NCBI RefSeq assembly: GCF_001591365.1
Contig: NZ_BCUT01000002.1
Span: 620,001-684,000, forward strand
DNA: 64,000 bases
Reading direction: 5' to 3'
From: Variovorax paradoxus NBRC 15149
GTDB lineage: Bacteria > Pseudomonadota > Gammaproteobacteria > Burkholderiales > Burkholderiaceae_C
This document shows positions 7,053 through 16,100 of this stretch, piece after piece. The position numbers and the translations under genes were made by a program. Under the pieces are notes generated by a model. The model was given only the letters and a program-made list of their open reading frames with translations, was not told the origin of the DNA and made no database searches. Positions within the stretch are counted from its first letter, which is position 1, and each line of letters opens with the position of its first letter.

Positions 7053-7502
7053 TCAGGCGCGAGGAGGTTTGTCGAGAAGGCGCGGCGCGACCGTGGCCAC
7101 CGTGCTGGCGGGCTCGGCGAGGTCGGCGCGGGGAAGGCCCTGGAACACGATCAGTTCCAGCGTGCTGGTGAGCGCGGTGGCGTGGCAGGCGCCGCAGGTG
7201 CCGCACTTGTGCATGCCATCGGGCGACGCGTGGGTGTCGGCGTGAGCGCTTTGGTCGCCGGAAGATGTCCCGGCGTCCTGCGCGGCAGCTTCGTGGTGCT
7301 GATGGCCTGCATGCCCATCGCCGTGCGCCTGCTGCGCATGCCGATGCGCTTCGGCCGGCGCGGCGGCTGCCGCAGCAGCCAGGGCCGCACCCTCATGGCC
7401 CGGTCCGCAAAAGACCATGGCGGCAGCCGCGTACGCCTGGAAGGGCACGGCAAACATCACGATCAAGAGGACGAAGAGGCGAACCCGGTGCATGCGGAAC
7501 AT
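7053..7502 (-). CDS. His/Cys-rich secreted or membrane-anchored protein
   Basis: A 149-residue protein with an N-terminal hydrophobic segment (residues 8-28) acting as signal peptide or anchor. It has a His-rich middle (HRHAQQAHGDGHAGHQHHE) and a Cys/His motif HKCGTCGACHA near residues 98-108, a plausible metal site. It resembles small proteins found beside copper or cobalt-zinc-cadmium resistance genes, some assigned to DUF2946, but I cannot confirm the family. It is upstream of and on the same strand as the copper cluster, 117 bases away. Start ATG 7502 or 7493. Confidence 0.65.
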   Translation of the reverse strand: MFRMHRVRLFVLLIVMFAVPFQAYAAAAMVFCGPGHEGAALAAAAAAAPAEAHRHAQQAHGDGHAGHQHHEAAAQDAGTSSGDQSAHADTHASPDGMHKCGTCGACHATALTSTLELIVFQGLPRADLAEPASTVATVAPRLLDKPPRA

Positions 7503-7560
7503 TGTAGATAGAGCGGCAATGCCTGTCCGTATTCGACGGGCATGCCTGCCACTCTAGCCA

Positions 7561-7589
7561 TCCAGCCCGATGGTTTCCCGTCGGCTGGA
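7561..7589. terminator. Hairpin downstream of the aldehyde dehydrogenase gene
   Basis: TCCAGCC pairs with GGCTGGA, and GATGG with CCGTC inside it, with a one-base bulge and a TTTC loop. It lies 35 bases past the dehydrogenase stop. No T-run follows, so it would be a factor-assisted terminator or an RNA 3' stabiliser rather than a classical intrinsic terminator. Confidence 0.4.
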
Positions 7590-7624
7590 TTACAGCGCCG
7601 TCATCTTCGGGCGCCGCCGTGCCG

Positions 7625-9145
<1,521 letters not shown>

Positions 9146-9477
9146 GGTCTCTTGTCTCCGTCGGGTAAAGGGGTGGAAGGCGGCCGCGCAAGCCGGATGC
9201 CGCGCGGTCCCGGGTGCTGCATTGCACGGGCCATGCCACGCGGTCCTGGAGGTCATTCGCCCGATCTGGCACATGCATCGGCCCGATTTCCTGCGCCAGG
9301 CTGCAACAGCGCTGCGTGTCGCGGTGAGCAGCTGTCACTAAACGGGACAAGACACCCGCCGCTGGCACACAAGATCGAGCGGCTGCCGAATGCGCGCTGG
9401 GCGTCGCATTCGGATACATTGGGGCCGCGTTCGCCTCCGGCGAGCCACCCCATCCTTCCTTCCGCCGCCATGCTTCC
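9146..9477. other. Divergent intergenic region
   Basis: A 332-base gap between the divergent aldehyde dehydrogenase and diguanylate cyclase genes. It must hold both promoters. I see no convincing -35/-10 pair or sigma-54 site, no small gene with coding signals, and no strong hairpin. Confidence 0.5.
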
Positions 9478-11034
9478 TTGCCCCGAAAGCGCGTAGTGAT
9501 TCGCGGACCCTCCATCACCGCCCGGACCATGGCTTTCGTGGCCGTCGTCTGCCTCAGCCTTCTGGCGATCGACTTCTGGAACAGCTGGGAGGCGCGCACC
9601 GACCAGCTCCAGCAGATGAACGTGGCCACGTCGAACCTCTCGCGCGCCATGGCGCAGCAGGCCGACGACACGATCAAGAAGGCCGACACCGTGCTGGTCG
9701 GCATGGTCGAGCGCGTGGAGCACGACGGCACCGATCCATCCGACGTGGCGCGGCTTCGCCAGCTGCTGGCCCTGCGCGTTGCCGAGCTCCCCCAGCTCGA
9801 CGGCCTGCACATCTACGACCAGGACGGCAACTGGATTGCGAACTCCCGCCCCACGCGGCCGGAGAACCTGAACAACGCGGACCGCGAGTACTTCGCCTTC
9901 CACCGCACGCACGCAGAGCGCGGACCGCACATCGGCATTCCGGTTCAAAGCCGTACCAGCGGCCGTCTGCTGGTGCCGGTTTCGCGGCGCATCAACCATG
10001 CGGACGGCAGCTTTGCCGGCGTGGCGCTCGCGACGATCCACGTCGACTTCTTCTCCAGGTTCTACGACAGCCTGGACATCGGCCAGGCCGGCGCTGTGGC
10101 GCTGGTGCTCGAGAACGGAACCATGATGACCCGGCGGCCCTACAGCCCCGACATGGTGGGACGGAACATGCTGGAGACCCAGCTCTTTCGCTCCTACGCC
10201 GCGCATGGGCCGGTCGGCACGGCCTACATCAAGTCGGCGCAGGACGGCGTGACACGGTTGAACAGCTTCCGGCGCCTGGACAACTACCCGCTGTTCGTTT
10301 CCGCGGCGCTGTCCAAGGACGAGATCCTGGCCAACTGGTGGCGCGACACGCTGTGGCATTCGGGCGGCGTCGTTCTGCTGAGCCTGATCGTCGGCTTCAT
10401 CGGATGGCGCCTGGTGCGGCAGTTCCAGCTCCAGACCCGCACCGAGGCCGAGCTGCGGCAGGCGCGCGATGCGCTCGAAACGCTCAACAAGACCCTCAAC
10501 ACCCTGGCCATGGAAGACGGCCTGACCGGGCTCGCGAACCGCAGGCAGTTCGACGTGGCGCTGGACAGCGAATACAGCCGCGCCGCGCGCAACGCGAGCA
10601 CGCTGGCGCTGATCATGATGGATGTGGATTGCTTCAAGCAATACAACGACATCTACGGCCATGCGGCGGGCGACGAGTGCCTGCAGACCATCGGCCGCAC
10701 CATCGCGCGCGTCGCGTCGCGGCGCCCGGGAGATCTTGCGGCGCGCTATGGCGGAGAAGAGCTGGCGGTGCTGCTGCCGAACACCGACGTGGCGGGCGCC
10801 GTGATGCTGGCCGAACGCATCCGCAGCGCCGTGCGCGAGCTGAAGATCGAACATGCGGGCACCGCCGACGGATTCGTGACGCTGAGCGCCGGCGTGGATG
10901 CGCTCAGTCCCCAGGCCGGCATCGGCGGCCAGCCCAAGGAACTGATCCGGTCCGCGGACAAGGCGCTGTACGCCGCCAAGTCGGGCGGGCGCAACCGCGT
11001 GTGCGCCTCGACGGGACAGCCGCTGGCGGCGTGA
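9478..11034 (+). CDS. Membrane diguanylate cyclase (dCACHE-type sensor plus GGDEF)
   Basis: A 518-residue protein if TTG 9478 is the start; GTG 9496 and ATG 9529 are alternatives. Order: transmembrane helix (about 18-33), periplasmic sensor domain (about 40-300) with LPQLDGLHIYDQDGNW and the NNADREYF motif of CACHE sensors, second transmembrane helix (about 300-325), short coiled linker, GGDEF domain (about 340-510). The active loop is GGEEL (425-429) and the inhibitory I-site RPGD (416-419) is present, so it should make c-di-GMP with product inhibition. The input is probably a small extracellular ligand. No EAL domain is present. Confidence 0.85.
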   Translation: MPRKRVVIRGPSITARTMAFVAVVCLSLLAIDFWNSWEARTDQLQQMNVATSNLSRAMAQQADDTIKKADTVLVGMVERVEHDGTDPSDVARLRQLLALRVAELPQLDGLHIYDQDGNWIANSRPTRPENLNNADREYFAFHRTHAERGPHIGIPVQSRTSGRLLVPVSRRINHADGSFAGVALATIHVDFFSRFYDSLDIGQAGAVALVLENGTMMTRRPYSPDMVGRNMLETQLFRSYAAHGPVGTAYIKSAQDGVTRLNSFRRLDNYPLFVSAALSKDEILANWWRDTLWHSGGVVLLSLIVGFIGWRLVRQFQLQTRTEAELRQARDALETLNKTLNTLAMEDGLTGLANRRQFDVALDSEYSRAARNASTLALIMMDVDCFKQYNDIYGHAAGDECLQTIGRTIARVASRRPGDLAARYGGEELAVLLPNTDVAGAVMLAERIRSAVRELKIEHAGTADGFVTLSAGVDALSPQAGIGGQPKELIRSADKALYAAKSGGRNRVCASTGQPLAA

Positions 11035-11035
11035 C

Positions 11036-11057
11036 GCGGGTCTGAGCCTCAGCCCGC
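11036..11057 (+). terminator. Hairpin after the diguanylate cyclase gene
   Basis: GCGGG pairs with CCCGC and CTG with CAG inside it, starting two bases after the stop codon and followed by CTTTCTCG. The T-run is weak, so this is a possible rather than a clear intrinsic terminator. Confidence 0.4.
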
Positions 11058-11131
11058 CTTTCTCGCGGCTTCGAGTAGCCCCTTCGGTTCGTTCGCCCTT
11101 TCACGCAGGGTAAACCCCAGTGTCTGACCCC

Positions 11132-11183
11132 TTGATTCGATGGACCATGGTTCAGTACACTGATTGTCGTTCAGTGTACTGAA
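11132..11183 (+). promoter_or_regulatory. Double palindromic operator and promoter of the demethylase operon
   Basis: TTCAGTACACTGA (11151-11163) and TCAGTGTACTGAA (11171-11183) are perfect reverse complements with a 7-base spacer. Each half is itself a TTCAGT-NN-ACTGA(A) palindrome, so there are two 14-base sites spaced 19 bases centre to centre. A possible promoter TTGATT (11132-11137) and TACACT (11156-11161) overlaps the first site. The geometry fits two MarR dimers bound side by side, and the MarR gene at 14716 is the obvious candidate, repressing the operon until an aromatic ligand binds. That assignment is inferred. Confidence 0.75.
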
Positions 11184-11233
11184 TCCAGGAGCGCCGGCAA
11201 TGTACTTGGCTGCCCTGCACAAGGAGACAAAAT

Positions 11234-12571
11234 TTGACCCACGATCTACGCAAGACCTTCGACGAAGGCCCCATGAGCCGCTTCCAGTGGAGCGCGATCA
11301 CGATCTGCATCACGCTGATCATGCTCGACGGCTTCGACGTGCTGGTCATGGCCTTCACCGCGGCCAGCGTGTCGGCCGAGTGGAAGCTCAGCGGCGCGCA
11401 GCTCGGCGTTCTGTTCAGTGCCGGCCTGTTCGGCATGGCCGCCGGCTCGCTGTTCCTCGCACCGCTGGCCGATCGCTTCGGACGGCAAGCCATCATCCTG
11501 CTGTGCCTGGTGGTGATCGCGCTCGGCATGGGGCTGTCGGCGCTGTCCCAGAGCAGCACGCAGCTGGCGGCGCTGCGCGCGCTCACCGGCCTGGGCATCG
11601 GCGGCATGCTGGCCAGCGTCGGCGTCATCACCTCCGAATACGCCTCGAACAAATGGCGCAGCACCGCGGTGGCCCTGCAGGCCACGGGCTATCCGATCGG
11701 CGCGACCATCGGCGGCAGCATTGCCGCCGTGCTGCTGGAGCACTACGGCTGGCGGTCGGTCTTCGTCTTCGGCGGCCTGGCCACGGCGCTGATGATTCCG
11801 CTGGTGCTGTGGCGCCTGCCCGAATCGGTCGACTTCCTCGTCTCCAGGCGCCCCGCCGGCGCGCTGCGCAAGCTCAACGCGCTGCTGCGCCAGATGAAGC
11901 GCCCCGAGCTGGCCGAACTCCCGCCGCTGCCGCCGGCCGGCGAGCGCTCCGCCTCCACGGTGGCGAGCCTGTTCAACGCAGGCCTGGCGCGCTCGACGCT
12001 GCTGCTGTGGGCAGCGTTCTTCCTCTTGATGTTCGGCTTCTACTTTGCGCTCAGCTGGACGCCGAAGCTGCTGGTCTCGGCGGGGCTGTCGGCGCGCGAG
12101 GGCATCACCGGCGGCGTGCTGCTGAACATCGGCGGCATCGTCGGCGGCAGCCTGTTCGGGCTGCTCGTCGCGCGGCTGGACCTCGGGCGCCTGACGGCCG
12201 CCAGCCTCGTCATCACGGCGCTGGCCATGGCCGCATTCGGCGCGGCCACCGGGCACCTGGGCGCATCGTTCGCGATCGCCTTCCTGATCGGCGGATTCAT
12301 CTTCGGCTCGATGGCCGGGCTCTATGCGTTCGCACCGGTGATCTACCCGGCCGCCGTGCGCACGACCGGCATGGGATGGGCGATCGGCATCGGCCGCATC
12401 GGCGCCATCCTCGCGCCGCTCATCGCCGGGATGCTGCTCGACCGCGGCTGGCAGCCGCCGCATCTCTACTACGCCTACGCGCTGCCGCTGGTGGCGGCGA
12501 TGGCGGCCGTGCTCGCGCTGCGCCGCAGCGCCAAGGCACAGCCGGCCGGCCGCGTGGCCAGCGCCCATTGA
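11234..12571 (+). CDS. MFS aromatic acid:H+ symporter
   Basis: A 445-residue major facilitator protein with about 12 transmembrane helices. TTG 11234 is chosen because AAGGAG ends seven bases upstream. The first helix carries the DGFD motif typical of the aromatic acid symporters (AAHS family, as in PcaK and VanK), and LADRFGR is the conserved loop between helices 2 and 3. It is the first gene behind the double operator and is followed 44 bases later by the Rieske oxygenase gene. Likely role: proton-driven uptake of a methoxylated or related aromatic acid. The exact substrate cannot be read from sequence. Confidence 0.85.
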   Translation: MTHDLRKTFDEGPMSRFQWSAITICITLIMLDGFDVLVMAFTAASVSAEWKLSGAQLGVLFSAGLFGMAAGSLFLAPLADRFGRQAIILLCLVVIALGMGLSALSQSSTQLAALRALTGLGIGGMLASVGVITSEYASNKWRSTAVALQATGYPIGATIGGSIAAVLLEHYGWRSVFVFGGLATALMIPLVLWRLPESVDFLVSRRPAGALRKLNALLRQMKRPELAELPPLPPAGERSASTVASLFNAGLARSTLLLWAAFFLLMFGFYFALSWTPKLLVSAGLSAREGITGGVLLNIGGIVGGSLFGLLVARLDLGRLTAASLVITALAMAAFGAATGHLGASFAIAFLIGGFIFGSMAGLYAFAPVIYPAAVRTTGMGWAIGIGRIGAILAPLIAGMLLDRGWQPPHLYYAYALPLVAAMAAVLALRRSAKAQPAGRVASAH

Positions 12572-12615
12572 ACACCCCTTCTCCTCCCAACCCAGCCATC
12601 CAAAAGGAAAGCCAT

Positions 12616-13674
12616 ATGTTCCCGAAAAACACCTGGTACGTGGCCTGCACAGGCAACGAGATCGACGACAAGCCCCTGGGCCGCAAGATCTGTGGCGAGA
12701 ACCTGGTGCTCTACCGCGCTGCGGAAGGCAAGGCCACGGCGCTGGAAGACTTCTGCCCGCACCGCGGCGCGCCGCTGTCGCTGGGCCGCGTGGTCGAGGG
12801 CAAGCTGGTGTGCGGCTACCACGGGCTGGAGATGGGCTGCGACGGCAAGACCGTTGCCATGCCCGGGCAGCGCGTGCGCGGCTTTCCGCCGATCCGCTCC
12901 TTCCCGGTGATCGAGCGCTACGGCTTCGTCTGGATCTGGCCCGGCGACCCCGCGCTGGCCGACCCGGCCAAGCTGCATCACCTCGAATGGGCCGAAAGCC
13001 CCGACTGGGCCTACGGCGGCGGCCTGTTCCACATCCAGTGCGACTACCGCCTGATGATCGACAACCTGATGGACCTGACGCACGAGACCTACGTGCACTC
13101 GACCAGCATCGGCCAGAAGGAAATCGACGAGACGCCCACCACCACCAAGACCGAGGGCGACCAGGTCACCACCAGCCGCTTCATGGAGAACATCTCGGCG
13201 CCGCCCTTCTGGCGCATGGCGCTGCGCGGCAACCACCTGGCCGACGACGTGCCGGTCGACCGCTGGCAGATCTGCCGCTTCACGCCGCCGAGCCACGTGC
13301 TGATCGAGGTGGGCGTCGCCCACGCCGGAAAGGGCGGTTACGACGCCGACGCGGCGCACAAGGTGTCGAGCATCGTGGTGGACTTCATCACGCCCGAGAC
13401 CGAGACCTCGCACTGGTACTTCTGGGGCATGGCGCGCAACTTCCAGCCGCACGACAAGGCGCTGACCGCATCGATCCGCGAAGGCCAGGGCAAGATCTTC
13501 AGCGAAGACCTGGAGATGCTCGAATCCCAGCAGCGCAACCTGCTCGCGCACCCCACCCGCTCGCTGCTGAAACTCAACATCGACTCGGGCGGCGTGCAGT
13601 CGCGCCGCGTGCTGGAGCGCCTGATCGCGCAGGAAGGCCAAGCCGCCCCGGCAACTGCGGCAGGTGCGGCATGA
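12616..13674 (+). CDS. vanA: Vanillate O-demethylase-type Rieske oxygenase subunit
   Basis: A 352-residue ring-hydroxylating oxygenase alpha subunit of the VanA type. The Rieske [2Fe-2S] ligands are Cys47-x-His49 (CPHR) and Cys66-x2-His69 (CGYHG). The mononuclear iron motif is in NLMDLTHETYVH, in the usual D-x2-H-x4-H form. A clear AAAGGA site precedes ATG 12616. Its stop overlaps the start of the reductase gene (ATGA), so the two subunits are translationally coupled. Family members demethylate vanillate to protocatechuate with release of formaldehyde. Related enzymes act on other methoxy-aromatics, so vanillate is the best guess, not proven. Confidence 0.85.
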   Translation: MFPKNTWYVACTGNEIDDKPLGRKICGENLVLYRAAEGKATALEDFCPHRGAPLSLGRVVEGKLVCGYHGLEMGCDGKTVAMPGQRVRGFPPIRSFPVIERYGFVWIWPGDPALADPAKLHHLEWAESPDWAYGGGLFHIQCDYRLMIDNLMDLTHETYVHSTSIGQKEIDETPTTTKTEGDQVTTSRFMENISAPPFWRMALRGNHLADDVPVDRWQICRFTPPSHVLIEVGVAHAGKGGYDADAAHKVSSIVVDFITPETETSHWYFWGMARNFQPHDKALTASIREGQGKIFSEDLEMLESQQRNLLAHPTRSLLKLNIDSGGVQSRRVLERLIAQEGQAAPATAAGAA

Positions 13675-14636
13675 ACGCCTCCGAACTGAGCGTACGCGTC
13701 GCCCGCAAGCATGCGGAGGCGCCGGACATCTGCACCTTCGAGCTGGTGCACGCCGACGGGCAGGCCCTGCCGGCGTTCTCGGCCGGCTCGCACATCGACG
13801 TGCACCTGCCGAACGGCCTCACGCGCCAGTACTCGCTGTGCAACGATCCGCAGGAGAGCCACCGCTACCTGATCGGCGTGCTGCGCGATCCCGCATCGCG
13901 CGGCGGCTCGCAGGCGATGCATGAACTGGTGCAGGAAGGCAGCCTGCTGCGCATCAGCGCACCCAAGAACCACTTTCCGCTGGCCCACGCGGCCACCCGC
14001 AGCGTGCTGATCGCAGGCGGCATCGGCGTGACGCCGATCCTGTGCATGGCCGAGCGGCTGGCACTGAGCGCAGCGCCGTTCGAGATGCACTACTGCACGC
14101 GCTCGCGCGAGCGCACCGCCTTTGCCGGACGCATCGCGCAGTCCGCGTTCGCATCGCAGGTGCAGTTCCACTTCGACGACGGGGACGCGGCGCAGAAGCT
14201 GTCGCTGCCGGCGGCAATCGGCACGCCGCAGCCCGGCGTGCACCTGTATGTCTGCGGCCCGAAGGGCTTCATGGACTGGGTGCTGGATGGCGCGCGCACC
14301 GCCGGCTGGCCGGCCGACCAGCTGCACTACGAGTTCTTCTCGGCCGAGATCGCCGCGTCGGACACCGATGCGGAATTCCAGGTCAAGCTCGCAAGCTCTG
14401 GGCGCATCGTCACGGTGCCCAAGGATTGCACGGTGGTGCAGGCGCTTGCCGCGGCGGGCGTCGAGGTGGCGACCTCCTGCGAACAGGGCGTGTGCGGCAC
14501 CTGCCTCACGCGCGTGCTCGAAGGCGAGCCGGACCACAAGGACATGTACCTGTCGCCCGAAGAACAGGCGGCCAACGACCAGTTCACTCCCTGCTGCTCG
14601 CGCTCGCGCTCGCCGATGCTGGTGCTCGACCTGTAG
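13671..14636 (+). CDS. vanB: Vanillate O-demethylase-type oxidoreductase subunit
   Basis: A 321-residue class IA reductase. The N-terminal FMN domain has RQYSLCNDP, the NAD domain has LIAGGIGVTPIL and CGPKGFM, and the C-terminal plant-type [2Fe-2S] ferredoxin carries CEQGVCGTC with the distal Cys in PCCSRS. It passes electrons from NADH to the Rieske oxygenase encoded just upstream. The four-base overlap with that gene supports a two-component enzyme made in equal amounts. No glutathione-dependent formaldehyde dehydrogenase gene is adjacent, so formaldehyde handling would depend on other loci. Confidence 0.88.
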   Translation: MNASELSVRVARKHAEAPDICTFELVHADGQALPAFSAGSHIDVHLPNGLTRQYSLCNDPQESHRYLIGVLRDPASRGGSQAMHELVQEGSLLRISAPKNHFPLAHAATRSVLIAGGIGVTPILCMAERLALSAAPFEMHYCTRSRERTAFAGRIAQSAFASQVQFHFDDGDAAQKLSLPAAIGTPQPGVHLYVCGPKGFMDWVLDGARTAGWPADQLHYEFFSAEIAASDTDAEFQVKLASSGRIVTVPKDCTVVQALAAAGVEVATSCEQGVCGTCLTRVLEGEPDHKDMYLSPEEQAANDQFTPCCSRSRSPMLVLDL

Positions 14637-14715
14637 GCGCGGGCGCGTCGCAGCGGCGCCATAGAATCGCAGGCTCCGTCCTTACCGCCGGGACCCGATT
14701 CAGGTTTCGACATCC

Positions 14716-15183
14716 ATGCCCAGCCCCACTTCCGACGCCACCGAGATCGACATCAATGACCAGCCCGGACACCTGATCCGCCGGGCTCACCAGATCGCGG
14801 TGTCGGTGTTCCACGAGAAGCTGGGGCGCGACATCACACCGGTCCAGTACGCGATCCTGCGCACCCTGCAGAAGAAGCCCGGCATCGACCAGGTCACGCT
14901 GGCCCAGCAGGTGGCGCTCGACACCTCCACCGCCGCCGACATTGCCGCGCGGCTGGAGACCAAGGGATGGATCACGCGCCAGGTGCTCGCGCGCGGCCAG
15001 CGCGAACTGCGCCTCACGGCCGAGGGCACCGAGCTGCTCGCGCAGACCGTGCCGGCCATGGCCGAGATGCAGGATGCGCTCTTCAGCACCATGAGCGAGC
15101 AGGAGCGTCGCGATTTCATGAAGCTGCTCGCCAAGTTCGTCACGGCCAACAACGACAGAAGCCGCGCGCCGATGCGCGCGTGA
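14716..15183 (+). CDS. MarR-family transcriptional regulator
   Basis: A 155-residue MarR protein with the winged helix spanning about residues 50-110 (TLAQQVALDTSTAADIAARL as recognition region, wing near ARGQRELRLT). It is 79 bases after the reductase gene on the same strand and is probably co-transcribed or has its own promoter. MarR proteins bind short palindromes as dimers and release DNA on binding aromatic acids, which matches the double palindrome at 11151-11183. It is the only regulator near the operon, so it is the likely repressor of the oxygenase and transporter genes. Confidence 0.85.
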   Translation: MPSPTSDATEIDINDQPGHLIRRAHQIAVSVFHEKLGRDITPVQYAILRTLQKKPGIDQVTLAQQVALDTSTAADIAARLETKGWITRQVLARGQRELRLTAEGTELLAQTVPAMAEMQDALFSTMSEQERRDFMKLLAKFVTANNDRSRAPMRA

Positions 15184-15190
15184 GGCAAGG

Positions 15191-15206
15191 AGCGGGCGGG
15201 CCCGCT
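15191..15206. terminator. Hairpin between convergent genes
   Basis: AGCGGG and CCCGCT form a six-base stem with a CGGG loop, exactly between the MarR stop codon and the stop codon of the convergent TSUP permease. No T-run follows, so it is at most a weak bidirectional terminator. Confidence 0.35.
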
Positions 15207-15984
15207 AGGCCTGCGCAATCGCCAGCCACGCGCTCGCGACCAGCGTCGAACCCGCCGCGGCCAGCAGGCCGCCCACCAGCCATTGGAGGGTGCGCGGCTG
15301 CAGCTTGTTGGGCAGCCGGTGGTGCAGCCGAGTCACGCCGTAGACCACCGGCATCGCGCAGGCGGCCAGCAGCGCCGCGCGCCACGAGAAGTGCCCCGTG
15401 GGCAGCACGATCACCAGCCGCACCAGCGAATTGAACGCGAACATCAGCAGCAGCGCGCGGCGCACCAGTTCGCGCTCCAGCGGCTGGCGGTACATGTGAA
15501 AGACGATGGGCGGCCCCGAGCTCGAGAACAGCCCGCCCAGCACGCCCGACAACCCACCGATGACGGCAAAGCTCGTGCGGCCCGACACCGCGGGCTGCGG
15601 CCGGCCCTGCAGCACCAGCAGCAGCGCGCAGCCCAGGATCGACACGCCCAGCAGGCCGCGCAGCCAGTTCACCGCGCCGCCGCTGAGCCAGGTGAGCAGC
15701 ATGAGCCCCGCGATCACGCCCACGGTGCTGCCGTTGAGCGCCGGCTTCATCAGCCGCCACGGCACCACGCCGGGCCGCGCGCGGAAATAGGTCCATGCAT
15801 TGATCAGGCTCAGCACCGTGGCGGCGTTGGCCGTGTCGCCCACGCTGGCGACGTGGAACACCGACACCAGGCCAAGCAGGATGAGGCTGAATGCGAACCC
15901 CGTGAGGTTCTGCGCATAAGTGGCCAGCGCCACGCAGGCCATGAAGACCAGCACGGGGCCGGCTTCGGAAAGAATCGCTTGCAC
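15205..15984 (-). CDS. TSUP-family (TauE/SafE) membrane permease
   Basis: A 259-residue integral membrane protein with about eight hydrophobic helices, full length for the sulfite exporter TauE/SafE family. The two halves carry the usual repeated glycine-rich segments, here TGFAFSLILLGL and GGLSGVLGGLFSSSGPP. Family members move sulfite, sulfoacetate or other small organic anions. It stands alone, convergent with the MarR gene and upstream of the dehydratase module on the same strand, but separated from it by 115 bases. The substrate is unknown. Confidence 0.8.
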   Translation of the reverse strand: MQAILSEAGPVLVFMACVALATYAQNLTGFAFSLILLGLVSVFHVASVGDTANAATVLSLINAWTYFRARPGVVPWRLMKPALNGSTVGVIAGLMLLTWLSGGAVNWLRGLLGVSILGCALLLVLQGRPQPAVSGRTSFAVIGGLSGVLGGLFSSSGPPIVFHMYRQPLERELVRRALLLMFAFNSLVRLVIVLPTGHFSWRAALLAACAMPVVYGVTRLHHRLPNKLQPRTLQWLVGGLLAAAGSTLVASAWLAIAQA

Positions 15985-16069
15985 CGGAAAAGAAAATCGT
16001 CGAGGGGCCGCGTCGGGCCCGAATGTCGCGGGCCGTATTGTCCCCGAACGGCCGGTGGCCGATTCCGCT

Positions 16070-16100
16070 GCGCCGCGCGCAAGGCGCGGGGCGCTTTTTT
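16070..16100 (+). terminator. Plus-strand intrinsic terminator antisense to the dehydratase gene end
   Basis: A GC-rich stem (GCGCCGCGC against GCGCGGGGCGC with a GG bulge, loop GCAAG) is followed by six T residues at 16095-16100 on the plus strand. The run ends at the first base of the minus-strand dehydratase stop codon. No plus-strand gene lies upstream, so it may block antisense transcription entering the dehydratase gene. Confidence 0.45.

Noticed and set aside
6585..7502. Possible frameshifted parts of one protein for the two small copper-cluster genes
   Set aside because: Each has its own start and signal-like N-terminus, and they are separated by 117 bases with an inverted repeat, so they are independent genes.
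9290..9375. Sigma-54 promoter in front of the aldehyde dehydrogenase gene
   Set aside because: TGGCAC appears more than once in the gap, but none is followed at the right distance by the TTGC element on the correct strand.
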